From positions 7,631 to 45,538 of the forward strand of contig JANWUR010000029.1 of NCBI GenBank assembly GCA_024958655.1: 37,908 bases of DNA, written 5' to 3'. Under the pieces are notes generated by a model. It was given only the letters and a program-made list of their open reading frames with translations. It was not told where the DNA came from and did no database searches. Position numbers and translations under genes: made by a program. This stretch comes from Cyanobium sp. FGCU6. GTDB taxonomy: Bacteria; Cyanobacteriota; Cyanobacteriia; PCC-6307; Cyanobiaceae. Positions 6,492 to 15,137 of this stretch are shown here, piece by piece. Position 1 is the stretch's first letter, and every line of letters begins with the position of its first letter.

Positions 6492-7040
6492 ATGGGCGCC
6501 GACGATCACGCCGCCGGGTCCGGCGAGATCCGGCCGCCGTGGGGCCAGCCCGTGGTGGATCCGGATGCCTGGGTGGCCGACTCGGCCGTGCTGATCGGCG
6601 ACGTGCGCTTGGCAGCCGGCGCCAGCCTCTGGCCCACCGCCGTCGCCCGCGGCGATGTCTGCCCGATCGTGATCGGCGAGGGCAGCAACGTGCAGGACGG
6701 TGCCGTTCTCCATGGCGATCCCGGCCAGCCGGTGACGATCGGCGCCGATGTGACCATCGGCCACCGGGCAGTCGTGCATGGCGCCACCCTCGAGGATGGC
6801 TGCCTGATCGGCATCGGGGCGATCGTGCTCAACGGGGTCACCGTGGGGGCCGGCGCCCTGGTGGCGGCGGGATCGGTGGTGACGCGGGACGTGCCCCCCG
6901 GCGCTGTGGTGATGGGGGCGCCGGCGCAGGTGAAGCGGGAGCTCGGGGCCGATGCGGTGGTGGCCCAGCGGGACCATGCCCGCCGCTACCGGCGGCTGGC
7001 GATGGCCCATGCCGGGCGCAGCACTGATCGGGGGTTCTGA
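6492..7040 (+). CDS. Gamma-class carbonic anhydrase-like hexapeptide-repeat protein
   Basis: A 182-residue left-handed beta-helix protein built of imperfect hexapeptide repeats ([48 protein letters not shown]). Three His that would bind metal at the trimer interface are visible: one in VLHGD and two in IGHRAVVHG. The order and spacing match gamma-carbonic anhydrases, which interconvert CO2 and bicarbonate. Stand-alone family members (CaiE/PaaY-like) are also often annotated as transferases or have no proven activity. It is not next to carboxysome genes, so a role in carbon concentration is only possible. It starts 122 bases past tRNA-Lys; an alternative ATG at 6471 lies upstream. Confidence 0.8.
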   Translation: MGADDHAAGSGEIRPPWGQPVVDPDAWVADSAVLIGDVRLAAGASLWPTAVARGDVCPIVIGEGSNVQDGAVLHGDPGQPVTIGADVTIGHRAVVHGATLEDGCLIGIGAIVLNGVTVGAGALVAAGSVVTRDVPPGAVVMGAPAQVKRELGADAVVAQRDHARRYRRLAMAHAGRSTDRGF

Positions 7041-7145
7041 CCCCACGGCCCCAAGACTCCGGCTCATCCGCAAGGCGTTGGGACGGATCGGTTGACGCCC
7101 CGGGGTACCTGGCTAGAGCGGGTGGGCCTCCTCCGTCGTCGCTCC

Positions 7146-9533
7146 ATGTCCTCGGACGCCGCAGCAGCCGGGCCTGGACCCCGCCCGAGCCGCAGCCAGC
7201 TGCCGGTGCCGGACATCCAGCCCCCCAGCCTCACCACCTTCGACGCCAAGGATCCCGACGCCGCCTACCCCCCGATCGAGCCCCTCCTCCCCCCGCAAGG
7301 CGCCCCGAATGTGCTCGTGGTGCTGCTCGATGACGTGGGCTTCGGTGCCTCGTCGGCCTTCGGCGGGCCGATCCACACGCCCACGGCCGAGCGGCTGGCT
7401 TCCGGCGGCCTCTCCTTCACCCGCTTCCACACCACCGCCCTCTGCTCCCCCACCCGGGCGGCCCTGCTGAGCGGACGCAACCACCACACGGTGGGCTTCG
7501 GCGCCATCACCGAACTCGCCACCTCGGCCCCCGGCAACAACTGCCTGCGGCCGAACACCTGCGCTCCGCTGGCGGAGACCCTCAAGCTCAACGGCTATGC
7601 CACGGCCCAGTTCGGCAAATGCCATGAAGTTCCCGTCTGGCAGACCGGACCGCTCGGGCCGTTCGACAGCTGGCCCACCGGCGGCGGCGGCTTCGAGCAC
7701 TTCTACGGCTTCATCGGCGGCGAGACCAACCAGTACTACCCCTCGCTCTACCAGGGCACCACGCCGGTGGAGCCGGATGGAACGCCCGAGGAGGGCTATC
7801 ACTTCACCACCGACATCACCCACCGGGCGATCCGTTGGGTACGGCAGCAGAAGTCGCTGAGGGCCGAGCAGCCCTTCTTCCTCTACTGGGCGCCGGGGGC
7901 CACCCATGCCCCCCACCAGGTGCCGAAGGACTGGGCCGATCGCTACCGGGGCAAGTTCGATGCGGGCTGGGATGCCCTGCGCGCCGAAACCTTTGAGCGG
8001 CAGAAACGGCTGGGTGTGATCCCCGCCGATGCTGAGCTCACCGCCCGCCCCGCCGCCATTCCCGCCTGGGAAGAAGTCGATCCGGCGCTGCGGCCCGTTC
8101 TGATCAGGCAGATGGAGGTGTACGCCGGCTTCCTCGAGCACGTCGACACCCACCTCGGCCAGATGGTGGACGCGCTGGAGGATCTCGGCATCCTCGAGAA
8201 CACCCTGATTTATTACATCCTCGGCGACAACGGCGCCTCGGCCGAGGGTTCGCTCCAAGGCACCTTCAACGAGATGGTGACCCTCCAGGGATTCGGGCAC
8301 CTGGAAACCGCCGAGTTCCTCAGCGAAAGGGTGGAGCTGTTCGGCGGACCGGATGCCTACAACCACTACGCCGTGGGCTGGGCTCATGCCCTCTGCACCC
8401 CTTACCAGTGGACCAAGCAGGTGGCCTCACACTTCGGTGGCACCCGCAATGGCTGCATCGTGCACTGGCCGAAGGGCATCGCGGCGAAGGGGGAACGGCG
8501 CAGCCAGTTCCACCATGTGATCGATCTGGCCCCCACCGTGCTGGAGGCCGCCGGCCTGCCGGAGCCCACCCTCGTGCATGGCGTGCAGCAGAAGCCCTAC
8601 GAGGGGGTGAGCATGCGCTACTGCTTCGATGCACCGGAGGCTCCGGAGCGACGCACCACCCAGTACTTCGAGATGTTCGGCAACCGCGGCATCTACCACA
8701 AGGGCTGGAGCGCCGTGACCAAGCACCGCACCCCCTGGGAGACCGGCGCGGTCACCCTGCCGGCCTTCGATGACGACATCTGGGAGCTCTACGACACCGG
8801 CAGTGACTGGACCCAGGCCCGCGACCTCTCCCGCGAGCATCCCGGCAAGCTCCATGAGCTGCAGCGGCTCTGGCTGATCGAGGCCGTGAAGCACAACGTG
8901 CTGCCTCTCGACGATCGCTTCGCGGAGCGGGCCAGTCCTGCGCTGGCGGGGCGTCCGCTGGCGGTGAAGGGCAACCGCCAGCTGCTCTTCGGCGGCATGG
9001 GCCGGCTGCCGGAGAACGCGATCATCGACTACAAGAACCGCTCCTTCGCCCTCACTGCGGAGCTGGAGGTTCCCGAGGGAGGCGGCGACGGCGTGATCGT
9101 GGCTGTGGGGGGGATCATCGGCGGCTGGGCGCTCTATCTCAAGGAGGGCCTGCTCAAGTACGTCTACAACTTCTTCGGCCTCTCCCATACCTTCATCGAG
9201 GGGGCCCCCGTTCCCCCTGGGACCCACCAGGTGCGCCTGGAGTTCGCCTACGACGGCGGCGGCATCGCCCGGGGCGGCGGCGTGAGCCTGTTCATCGATG
9301 GCGCGAAGGTGGGAGAGGGCCGCGTCGAGCAGACGGAGCCCTTCGTGTTCTCCGCCGACGAGACCTGCGACATCGGCTTCGATTCGGCTTCCTCCGTCTG
9401 CCCCGATTACCGCACCGGCGCCCTGCGGGGCAATGTGAACTGGGTGGAGTTCGACGTGGGGGAGGCCGCCAGCGACGCCGACCACGTCATCGATCCCAGC
9501 GAGCGCCTGCGCATCGCCCTTGCCCTCCAGTGA
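7146..9533 (+). CDS. Type I sulfatase (AtsD-like arylsulfatase), first of a tandem pair
   Basis: A 795-residue enzyme hydrolysing sulfate esters. After a Pro-rich leader of about 50 residues, the alkaline-phosphatase-fold core shows metal ligands D62-D63 (LLDDVGFG), the sulfatase signature C100-S-P-T-R104 (C100 becomes formylglycine), R111-N-H-H, K158 and H160 in FGKCHEVPVW, and D361-N362 (LGDNGASAEG). The last 180 residues form a beta-rich, lectin-like domain. Large cytosolic sulfatases of this architecture occur in mycobacteria (AtsD group). There is no signal peptide. ATG 7146 was chosen over the upstream TTG at 7092, whose extra 18 residues look unlike protein. The second sulfatase starts 4 bases after the stop. 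No maturation enzyme (FGE or anSME) is in the window. Confidence 0.9.
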   Translation: MSSDAAAAGPGPRPSRSQLPVPDIQPPSLTTFDAKDPDAAYPPIEPLLPPQGAPNVLVVLLDDVGFGASSAFGGPIHTPTAERLASGGLSFTRFHTTALCSPTRAALLSGRNHHTVGFGAITELATSAPGNNCLRPNTCAPLAETLKLNGYATAQFGKCHEVPVWQTGPLGPFDSWPTGGGGFEHFYGFIGGETNQYYPSLYQGTTPVEPDGTPEEGYHFTTDITHRAIRWVRQQKSLRAEQPFFLYWAPGATHAPHQVPKDWADRYRGKFDAGWDALRAETFERQKRLGVIPADAELTARPAAIPAWEEVDPALRPVLIRQMEVYAGFLEHVDTHLGQMVDALEDLGILENTLIYYILGDNGASAEGSLQGTFNEMVTLQGFGHLETAEFLSERVELFGGPDAYNHYAVGWAHALCTPYQWTKQVASHFGGTRNGCIVHWPKGIAAKGERRSQFHHVIDLAPTVLEAAGLPEPTLVHGVQQKPYEGVSMRYCFDAPEAPERRTTQYFEMFGNRGIYHKGWSAVTKHRTPWETGAVTLPAFDDDIWELYDTGSDWTQARDLSREHPGKLHELQRLWLIEAVKHNVLPLDDRFAERASPALAGRPLAVKGNRQLLFGGMGRLPENAIIDYKNRSFALTAELEVPEGGGDGVIVAVGGIIGGWALYLKEGLLKYVYNFFGLSHTFIEGAPVPPGTHQVRLEFAYDGGGIARGGGVSLFIDGAKVGEGRVEQTEPFVFSADETCDIGFDSASSVCPDYRTGALRGNVNWVEFDVGEAASDADHVIDPSERLRIALALQ

Positions 9534-9537
9534 CGCC

Positions 9538-11892
9538 ATGACCCTCTCCGAATACCCGGCCGGCAGCGCCTTCCCCGGCCGGATCGATCGCACCGTCGAG
9601 CAATCGGTGCCGGCCTGGCCCGCCCGCAAGCGGCCGGCGGCGGGGGCCCCGAACGTGGTGCTGCTCGTGCTCGACGACACCGGCTTCGCCCACTTCGGCT
9701 CCTTCGGCGGCCCGATCCGCACGCCGCACCTCGATTCGCTGGCGGCCGGCGGCCTGCGCTACGCCAATTTCCACACCACGGCGCTCTGCTCCCCCTCGCG
9801 GGCCAGTTTCCTCACCGGCCGCAACCACCACTCGAACGGCATGGCCTGCATCACCGAGGGGGCGACCGGCTTCCCGGGCAGCAACGGCCTGATGCCCTCC
9901 GAGAACGGCATGCTCTCGGAGATCCTCCTGCAGCAGGGCTACAGCACCTACTGCGTGGGCAAGTGGCACCTCACCCCGGGCCACGAATGCTCCGCCGCCG
10001 GCCCCTATGAGCGCTGGCCCCTGGGGCGGGGCTTCGAGCGCTTCTATGGCTTCCTCGGCGGCGACACGCACCAGTACTACCCAGAGCTGGTGTACGACAA
10101 CCACACGGTGGAGCCACCGAAGACTCCGGAAGAGGGTTATCACCTCACGGAGGATCTGGTGGACCGGGCCATCGGCTTCATCGCCGACAGCCGGCAGGTG
10201 GACCCGCAGAAGCCCTTCTTCCTCTACTTCGCTCCCGGCGCCATGCATGCGCCCCACCATGTGCCGAAGGAGTGGGCCGATCGTTATGCCGGCGCCTTCG
10301 ACGACGGCTGGGATGCCTACCGCGACAAGGCCTTCGCCCGGCAGAAGGAGCTGGGGGTGATCCCGGCTGATTGCGAACTGTCGCGCCATGACCCCGACGT
10401 GAAGCCGTGGGATCAGTGCAGCGCGGCGGAGCGTCGCCTCTATGCCCGAATGATGGAGGTTTTCGCCGGCTTCCTCGAGCACACCGACCATCACATCGGC
10501 CGCCTGCTGGCGTTCCTGCGCCGCATTGATGCCTTCGAGAACACCCTCTTCGTGGTGGTGTCCGACAACGGCGCCAGCTCCGAGGGTGGTCCCAGCGGCA
10601 TGGTGAACGTGAACCTCTGGCACAACAACCTCACCAGCTCGGTGGAGGAGCAGCTGGCGGTGATCGACGAGCTGGGTGGCCCGAAGCACTTCAACCACTT
10701 CGCCTGGGGCTGGACCTTCGCCGGCAACACCCCCTTCCGCCGCTGGAAGCGGGAGACCTACCGGGGCGGCATCGCCGATCCCCTGATCGTGCACTGGCCG
10801 AAGCAGATTGCCGCCCGGGGGGAGGTGCGCTTCCCCTTCGCCCACGCCATCGATCTGGTGCCCACCGTGCTCGAGTGCCTCGGCCTCGAGGCTCCCGCCG
10901 CGATCCGGGGTGTGACCCAGAGCCCGATCGAAGGGGTGAGCTTCGCCTCCACCTTTGCCGACCCGGCATCCCCGGGCCAGCACCCCACCCAGTACTTCGA
11001 GATGATGGGGCACCGCTCCCTTCACCACGACGGCTGGCGGGCGGTGTGCCCCTGGCCCGGGCCCTCCTTCGCCGAGGCCGGCCGTTTCTTCGGGGCCCCC
11101 ATCGACGCGGCGGAACTTGATCGGCTCGATGCCAGCGGCTGGGAGCTGTATCACGTGGCCGAGGACTGGGCCGAGAACCACAACCTGGCGGCCAGCCACC
11201 CGGAGAAACTGGCCGAGATGGTTGCCCGCTGGTATGTCGAGGCCGGTCGCTACCAGGTGCTGCCGATCGATTCCCGCGGGTCCCTGCGCATCCGGGATCC
11301 CCGGCCGGAAGCGGCGGCGCCGCGGGAACGGTACGTGTTCTTCCCCGGCACCCAGCGGGTGCCGGGAGCGGCCACCGTGAACGTGATCAACCGGCCCCAC
11401 AGCATCACCGCCGAGGTGGAGATCCCCGAGGGCGGCGCCGAGGGTGTGCTGCTCTCCTTCGGTGGGGGCGAGGGGGGCTACAGCTTCTATCTCCAGGGGG
11501 GCCACCTCCACTACGCCCAGAACGTGGTTTCGGCCGCCCTGCTGGAGGTGAGCTCGCTGGAGCCGGTGCCGGCCGGGCGCCATGCCCTGCGCTTCGAGTT
11601 CGAGCCCACCGGCACCGCCGACCTCAAGGCCGGCAAGGGGGTGCCGGGCCGGGGCCAGCTCTACGTGGATGGCCGCCTGGTGGGCCAGAGCACGTTCCCC
11701 TTCACGGTGCCGATCACCTATGGCCTCGGCTGCGCCGTGCTCTGCGGCGCCGACGACGGCTCCACCGTGACCCCGGCCTACACCTCTCCGTTCGCCTTCA
11801 CCGGCACCCTCGAGCAGGTGACGGTCGACGTGAGCGGCGAGCTGATCGTGGACGACGACGCCCTCACCCGCAGCCTGCTCGGGCGCCAGTAG
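9538..11892 (+). CDS. Type I sulfatase (AtsD-like arylsulfatase), second of a tandem pair
   Basis: A 784-residue paralogue of the preceding gene, with the same layout: metal ligands D46-D47 (LVLDDTGFAHFG), signature C84-S-P-S-R88, GRNHHSNG, the more usual GKWHL lysine/histidine motif, SDNGASSEG, and a C-terminal beta-sandwich (VEIPEGGAEGVLLSFGG). The two proteins are clearly divergent in sequence, so the duplication is old and substrates probably differ. It starts 4 bases after the first stop, so they are almost certainly co-transcribed. ATG 9538 is preferred to a TTG at 9520 that would overlap the first gene. There is no secretion signal. The substrate is unknown; the pair may scavenge sulfate from organic esters taken up from the medium. 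Confidence 0.9.
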   Translation: MTLSEYPAGSAFPGRIDRTVEQSVPAWPARKRPAAGAPNVVLLVLDDTGFAHFGSFGGPIRTPHLDSLAAGGLRYANFHTTALCSPSRASFLTGRNHHSNGMACITEGATGFPGSNGLMPSENGMLSEILLQQGYSTYCVGKWHLTPGHECSAAGPYERWPLGRGFERFYGFLGGDTHQYYPELVYDNHTVEPPKTPEEGYHLTEDLVDRAIGFIADSRQVDPQKPFFLYFAPGAMHAPHHVPKEWADRYAGAFDDGWDAYRDKAFARQKELGVIPADCELSRHDPDVKPWDQCSAAERRLYARMMEVFAGFLEHTDHHIGRLLAFLRRIDAFENTLFVVVSDNGASSEGGPSGMVNVNLWHNNLTSSVEEQLAVIDELGGPKHFNHFAWGWTFAGNTPFRRWKRETYRGGIADPLIVHWPKQIAARGEVRFPFAHAIDLVPTVLECLGLEAPAAIRGVTQSPIEGVSFASTFADPASPGQHPTQYFEMMGHRSLHHDGWRAVCPWPGPSFAEAGRFFGAPIDAAELDRLDASGWELYHVAEDWAENHNLAASHPEKLAEMVARWYVEAGRYQVLPIDSRGSLRIRDPRPEAAAPRERYVFFPGTQRVPGAATVNVINRPHSITAEVEIPEGGAEGVLLSFGGGEGGYSFYLQGGHLHYAQNVVSAALLEVSSLEPVPAGRHALRFEFEPTGTADLKAGKGVPGRGQLYVDGRLVGQSTFPFTVPITYGLGCAVLCGADDGSTVTPAYTSPFAFTGTLEQVTVDVSGELIVDDDALTRSLLGRQ

Positions 11893-12001
11893 ATCAAGGG
11901 GCGGGGCATGGAAATGCTGAGAATTCGATCGGGCTCCAGCCCGCGGGCTCCCAACACGACCTGCGTTCCTTAAAGTCGCCGCACTCCCTCACGCTGCTGC
12001 C

Positions 12002-12121
12002 ATGGATCTCCGGCTCATTCTGGTTCTCGCCCCGATCGTGCTGGCAGCCTCCTGGGCCGTGTTCCATATCGGCCGGGCCGCCGTGGGTCAGCTCCAGCTC
12101 TTCCTCAAGCGCGCCGCCTGA
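12002..12121 (+). CDS. psbY: Photosystem II protein PsbY
   Basis: A 39-residue protein, [18 protein letters not shown] at the start, then [21 protein letters not shown]. One transmembrane helix (about 4-20) and a short amphipathic, basic tail match cyanobacterial PsbY in length and pattern (LxVLAPIxxAAxWAxFxIGxAA). PsbY is a peripheral single-helix subunit of photosystem II in the thylakoid membrane near cytochrome b559, not essential for oxygen evolution. It is transcribed alone; a hairpin follows 7 bases after the stop. Confidence 0.85.
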   Translation: MDLRLILVLAPIVLAASWAVFHIGRAAVGQLQLFLKRAA

Positions 12122-12127
12122 GGCGCC

Positions 12128-12152
12128 CGGCACGGCCCCCCCGGTCGTGCCG
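12128..12152 (+). terminator. Hairpin between psbY and trmFO
   Basis: A 10-bp inverted repeat (CGGCACGGCC / GGTCGTGCCG, one G-T pair, loop CCCCC) fills most of the 41-base gap between psbY and trmFO. It lacks a T-run, so it may be a weak terminator or an mRNA-stabilising 3' end of psbY. Confidence 0.45.
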
Positions 12153-12162
12153 ATCCCGTTCC

Positions 12163-13605
12163 ATGACCAACCCCGCCCCAGCCAGTCCCTGCCGTGAGCC
12201 GATCCTGGTGATCGGCGCCGGGCTGGCCGGCACTGAGGCCGCCTGGCAGATCGCCGCGGCGGGCTGGCCGGTGCGGCTGGTGGAGATGCGTCCGGTGCGG
12301 CGCTCCCCGGCTCACCACAGCGCCGACTTCGCCGAGCTGGTGTGCAGCAACAGTTTCGGGGCCCTCTCCAGTGATCGCGCCGCCGGCCTGCTGCAGGAGG
12401 AACTGCGGCGCCTGGGCTCGATCGTGATCCGCACCGCCGATCGCCATGCGGTGCCGGCCGGCGGTGCCCTGGCGGTGGACCGGGGCCGCTTCGGGCTCGC
12501 CCTCACCGCCGCCCTCGAGCGCCATCCGCTGATCACGGTGGAGCGGCGCGAGCAGACCGAGCTGCCCGCCGCCGGCAGTCTCGCCGTGCTGGCCACCGGG
12601 CCCCTCACCGCCGATGCTCTGGCCGAGCAGCTGCGGGCCTTCACCGGCCGCGGCGACTGCCACTTCTTCGATGCCGCCAGCCCGATCGTGAGCGGCGACT
12701 CGATCGACCTGTCGGTGGCCTTCCGCGCCAGCCGCTACGACAAGGGCGACGCCGACTACATCAACTGCCCGATGGATCGTCAGCAGTACCTCGCCTTCTG
12801 CGAGGCCCTGCTGTCCGCCGAGCAGGCCGAACTCAAGGATTTCGAAGCCGAGAGCGCCCACTTCTTCGAGGGCTGCCTGCCGATCGAGGAGCTGGCCCGC
12901 CGCGGCGAGGACACCATGCGCTACGGCCCTCTCAAGCCGATCGGCCTCTGGGATCCCCGCTGGGGCGACGTCAACGACCGCGATGTTCGCCGCGCCCGGC
13001 GCGCTTATGCGGTGGTGCAGCTGCGTCAGGAAGACGCAGATGGCCGCCTCTGGAACCTGGTGGGCTTCCAGACCAACCTCAAATGGGGCGAGCAGAAGCG
13101 GGTGCTGAGGCTCATTCCGGGGCTGGAGAACGCCGAGTTCGTGCGCTTCGGCGTGATGCACCGCAACACCTTCCTCGAATCCCCCCAGCTGCTCGATCCC
13201 ACCCTGCAGTTCCGCACTCGCCCCACCCTGCTGGCGGCCGGCCAGATCACCGGCACCGAGGGCTACGCCGCGGCGGTGGCCGGCGGCTGGCTGGCGGGCA
13301 CCAACGCGGCGCGTCTGGCCCTCGGGCTGGAGCCCCTCCACCTGCCGCCCACCACCATGGTGGGCGCCCTCACCCACTTCATCGCCACCGCCCCCTGCGG
13401 TGGCCCGGGCAAGCGGGGCGGCTTCCAGCCGATGCCACCCAACTTCGGCCTGCTGCCCGACCTGCCCGAGCGCATCCGGGCCAAGCGCGAGCGCTACGGC
13501 GCCTACCGCGACCGCGCCCTGGCGGACCTGGCCCCCTTCACCAGCGGCGAAGCCGATGGGGCCGTCGCCGTGGATCAGGCCCTGGCCGCGGCCGCCGTTT
13601 CCTAG
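12163..13605 (+). CDS. trmFO: tRNA (uracil-54-C5)-methyltransferase, folate/FAD-dependent
   Basis: A 480-residue flavoprotein that makes ribothymidine at position 54 of the tRNA T-loop, with 5,10-methylenetetrahydrofolate as carbon donor and FADH2 as reductant. The N-terminal FAD-binding Rossmann motif [12 protein letters not shown] begins at residue 16 and is followed by [16 protein letters not shown]. Both conserved cysteines of the family are present, in [14 protein letters not shown] and [11 protein letters not shown], along with [16 protein letters not shown] near the end. Length is a little above the usual 430-460. Start ATG 12163 lies after the psbY hairpin. It is convergent with the gene at 13612, only 6 bases apart. 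Confidence 0.95.
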   Translation: MTNPAPASPCREPILVIGAGLAGTEAAWQIAAAGWPVRLVEMRPVRRSPAHHSADFAELVCSNSFGALSSDRAAGLLQEELRRLGSIVIRTADRHAVPAGGALAVDRGRFGLALTAALERHPLITVERREQTELPAAGSLAVLATGPLTADALAEQLRAFTGRGDCHFFDAASPIVSGDSIDLSVAFRASRYDKGDADYINCPMDRQQYLAFCEALLSAEQAELKDFEAESAHFFEGCLPIEELARRGEDTMRYGPLKPIGLWDPRWGDVNDRDVRRARRAYAVVQLRQEDADGRLWNLVGFQTNLKWGEQKRVLRLIPGLENAEFVRFGVMHRNTFLESPQLLDPTLQFRTRPTLLAAGQITGTEGYAAAVAGGWLAGTNAARLALGLEPLHLPPTTMVGALTHFIATAPCGGPGKRGGFQPMPPNFGLLPDLPERIRAKRERYGAYRDRALADLAPFTSGEADGAVAVDQALAAAAVS

Positions 13606-13611
13606 GCCTGT

Positions 13612-14544
13612 TCAGGCCACGCCATGGGCGCGGAACCACGCCCGCATCCGCTTCCAGCCTGCGGCGGCCTCCCGGGCCCGGTAGGTGGGTCGGTAGTCGG
13701 CATGGAAGCCGTGGGGGGCGTCGGGGAACACCTCGATCCTGCTGGGGCTGCGGGCGGCCTCGAGCGCCCGGCGCATCCGCTCGACGCTCTCCAGCGGGAT
13801 CCCGTCGTCCTGGCCCCCGTAGAGCCCCAGCACCGGGGCCCTGAGGCGATCGGCCAGCGCGATCACCTCGGTGGGCTGCAGCTCGCTGGTGGTGCCGACC
13901 AGGCGCCCGTACCAGGCCACACCGGCCCGCAGCCTCGGGTTGTGGGCGGCGTAGAGCCAGGTGATGCGGCCACCCCAGCAGAATCCTGTGATGCCGAGCC
14001 GCGCCGGATCGCCCTCGCCGCTGGCGGCGGCCCAGGCCGCGGTGGCATCCAGATCGGCCATCACCTGGGCATCCGGCACGCGGGCCACGACCGGCAGGAT
14101 GGAGGGGATGTCCGGCAACCGGCTCACATCGCCCTGGCGGTCGAACAGGCTGGGCGCGATCGCCAGGTAGCCGAGCCGTGCCAGACGGCGGCAGACGTCC
14201 TGGATGTGGGCATGCACCCCGAAGATCTCCTGCACCACCAGCACCGTGGCCAGCTTTACGGCACCGGTCGGCCGGGCGCGATAGGCGCGCAGGGGACCAG
14301 CGGCGGCGGGGATGGAGACCCAGCCGGCCTCCAGGCCCCGCTCCGGCGTGGTGATCGTGGAGGCGGCCAGCGGGCCCGCCGCCAGGGCGAAGCCGGCCAG
14401 CAGGCCTCCCCTCAGCAGGATGCGGCGGGCGAGGCGGGGGGAGGCGCAGGCGTAGCGACCGTAGGGGGCGCGATCGGCCCGGGGACCGGTGGGAGGACAT
14501 TGATCTGAATTCCAAATCGCACCCATAAAGCATCCTTTTGTCAA
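13612..14544 (-). CDS. Dienelactone-hydrolase-family alpha/beta hydrolase, probably exported
   Basis: A 310-residue protein (or 304 from the inner ATG at 14526). Residues about 35-62 contain twin Arg followed by a hydrophobic stretch (LARRILLRGGLLAGFALAAG), like a Tat signal, ending in the plausible cleavage site PLAAS. The mature part is a DLH fold with VVQEIFGVHAHIQDVCRRLA, nucleophile elbow GFCWGGR (Cys instead of Ser, typical of DLH), Asp in YGGQDDGIP and His in PHGFHADYRP. It hydrolyses an ester or lactone bond; the natural substrate is unknown, as for most cyanobacterial members. It is divergent from hli with 44 bases between start codons, so the promoters overlap. Confidence 0.85.
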   Translation of the reverse strand: MTKGCFMGAIWNSDQCPPTGPRADRAPYGRYACASPRLARRILLRGGLLAGFALAAGPLAASTITTPERGLEAGWVSIPAAAGPLRAYRARPTGAVKLATVLVVQEIFGVHAHIQDVCRRLARLGYLAIAPSLFDRQGDVSRLPDIPSILPVVARVPDAQVMADLDATAAWAAASGEGDPARLGITGFCWGGRITWLYAAHNPRLRAGVAWYGRLVGTTSELQPTEVIALADRLRAPVLGLYGGQDDGIPLESVERMRRALEAARSPSRIEVFPDAPHGFHADYRPTYRAREAAAGWKRMRAWFRAHGVA

Positions 14545-14567
14545 TCCCGCGAAACATTCTGTACGAT
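14538..14567 (+). promoter_or_regulatory. Sigma-70-type promoter of the hli gene
   Basis: TTGTCA (14538-14543), an 18-base spacer and TACGAT (14562-14567) lie 21 bases before the hli start. It overlaps the 5' end of the divergent hydrolase gene. No convincing HLR1 (RpaB-binding) direct repeat was found beside it. Confidence 0.5.
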
Positions 14568-14588
14568 TGAGCTGTTGGGTTTCCTGCC

Positions 14589-14795
14589 ATGGACTCTTCC
14601 TCTCTCCACGCTGACGACCGCTGGTTCCTCAACACCGCCGCCCGTCAGATTCACCAGGAGCAGCTGCAGCGGGCCGAGCTGTTCAACGGCCGCGCCGCCA
14701 TGCTCGGCTTCCTGATCGGCGTTCTCACCGAAGCCCTCACCGGCCAGGGGATCCTGCACCAGATCGGGCTCGGTGCCCTCCTTTCGCAAGGCTGA
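14589..14795 (+). CDS. High-light-inducible protein (Hlip/SCP)
   Basis: A 68-residue thylakoid protein with one chlorophyll-binding helix. The motif E30-L-F-N33-G-R35-A-A-M38-L-G-F41 is the Lhc-type helix signature, and the helix runs to about residue 50 (LIGVLTEAL). Hlips bind chlorophyll and carotenoid, dissipate excess energy and assist photosystem II assembly and chlorophyll recycling under strong light. The N-terminal 27 residues are polar and stromal. The downstream small gene begins 2 bases after the stop, forming a two-gene unit from the promoter at 14538. Which hli paralogue this is cannot be told. Confidence 0.95.
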   Translation: MDSSSLHADDRWFLNTAARQIHQEQLQRAELFNGRAAMLGFLIGVLTEALTGQGILHQIGLGALLSQG

Positions 14796-14797
14796 CC

Positions 14798-15001
14798 ATG
14801 GACCTCCAGCCCGGTACCTTCGTGCGGCTTGAAGGCCGTCAGGGGGACACGTATCAGGTCGTCAGCGTCGACGACTACGCCGACAGCTGCTGGGTGCGCC
14901 GCTGGCCCCTGCCCCGCCGGGGTTCTCCAGTGTTCTCGGTTCCTCTCCACGAGCTGAGCCAGGCCCAGGCCAACGGTTCTGCTGCTGCTGCGGCAGCCTG
15001 A
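14798..15001 (+). CDS. Small conserved-type protein with SH3-like barrel, downstream of hli
   Basis: A 67-residue protein starting 2 bases after the hli stop. Residues 5-50 (PGTFVRLEGRQGDTYQVVSV, then DSCWVRRWPL and PVFSVPLHEL) alternate short strands and tight turns, as in small SH3-like barrels; the tail is poly-Ala. It has no membrane segment or catalytic motif. Tight coupling to hli suggests co-expression in high light and perhaps a role in pigment-protein assembly, but that is inference. The exact family is not recognised. Confidence 0.75.
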   Translation: MDLQPGTFVRLEGRQGDTYQVVSVDDYADSCWVRRWPLPRRGSPVFSVPLHELSQAQANGSAAAAAA

Positions 15002-15137
15002 TCCTGCCGGGGGCGGCCTGCTGCGCCCTGCTGGCCGAGTGGGTGGTTCTCCCGGGGCTGCTGCGCTGAGCGAGTGCGCTCCGGCGCCTGCCGGCATCGG
15101 CCATCCCTATGGTCGTGGCCGGTGCTTCCCTCTTCGC

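Noticed and set aside
7092..7145. TTG start extending the first sulfatase by 18 residues
   Set aside because: The extension is Arg/Leu-rich with no signal-peptide character; ATG 7146 gives a sensible start.
14967..15070. Short hydrophobic frame between the 67-aa gene and crtH
   Set aside because: No usable start codon with a ribosome site, and it overlaps the poly-Ala tail of the upstream gene in another frame.
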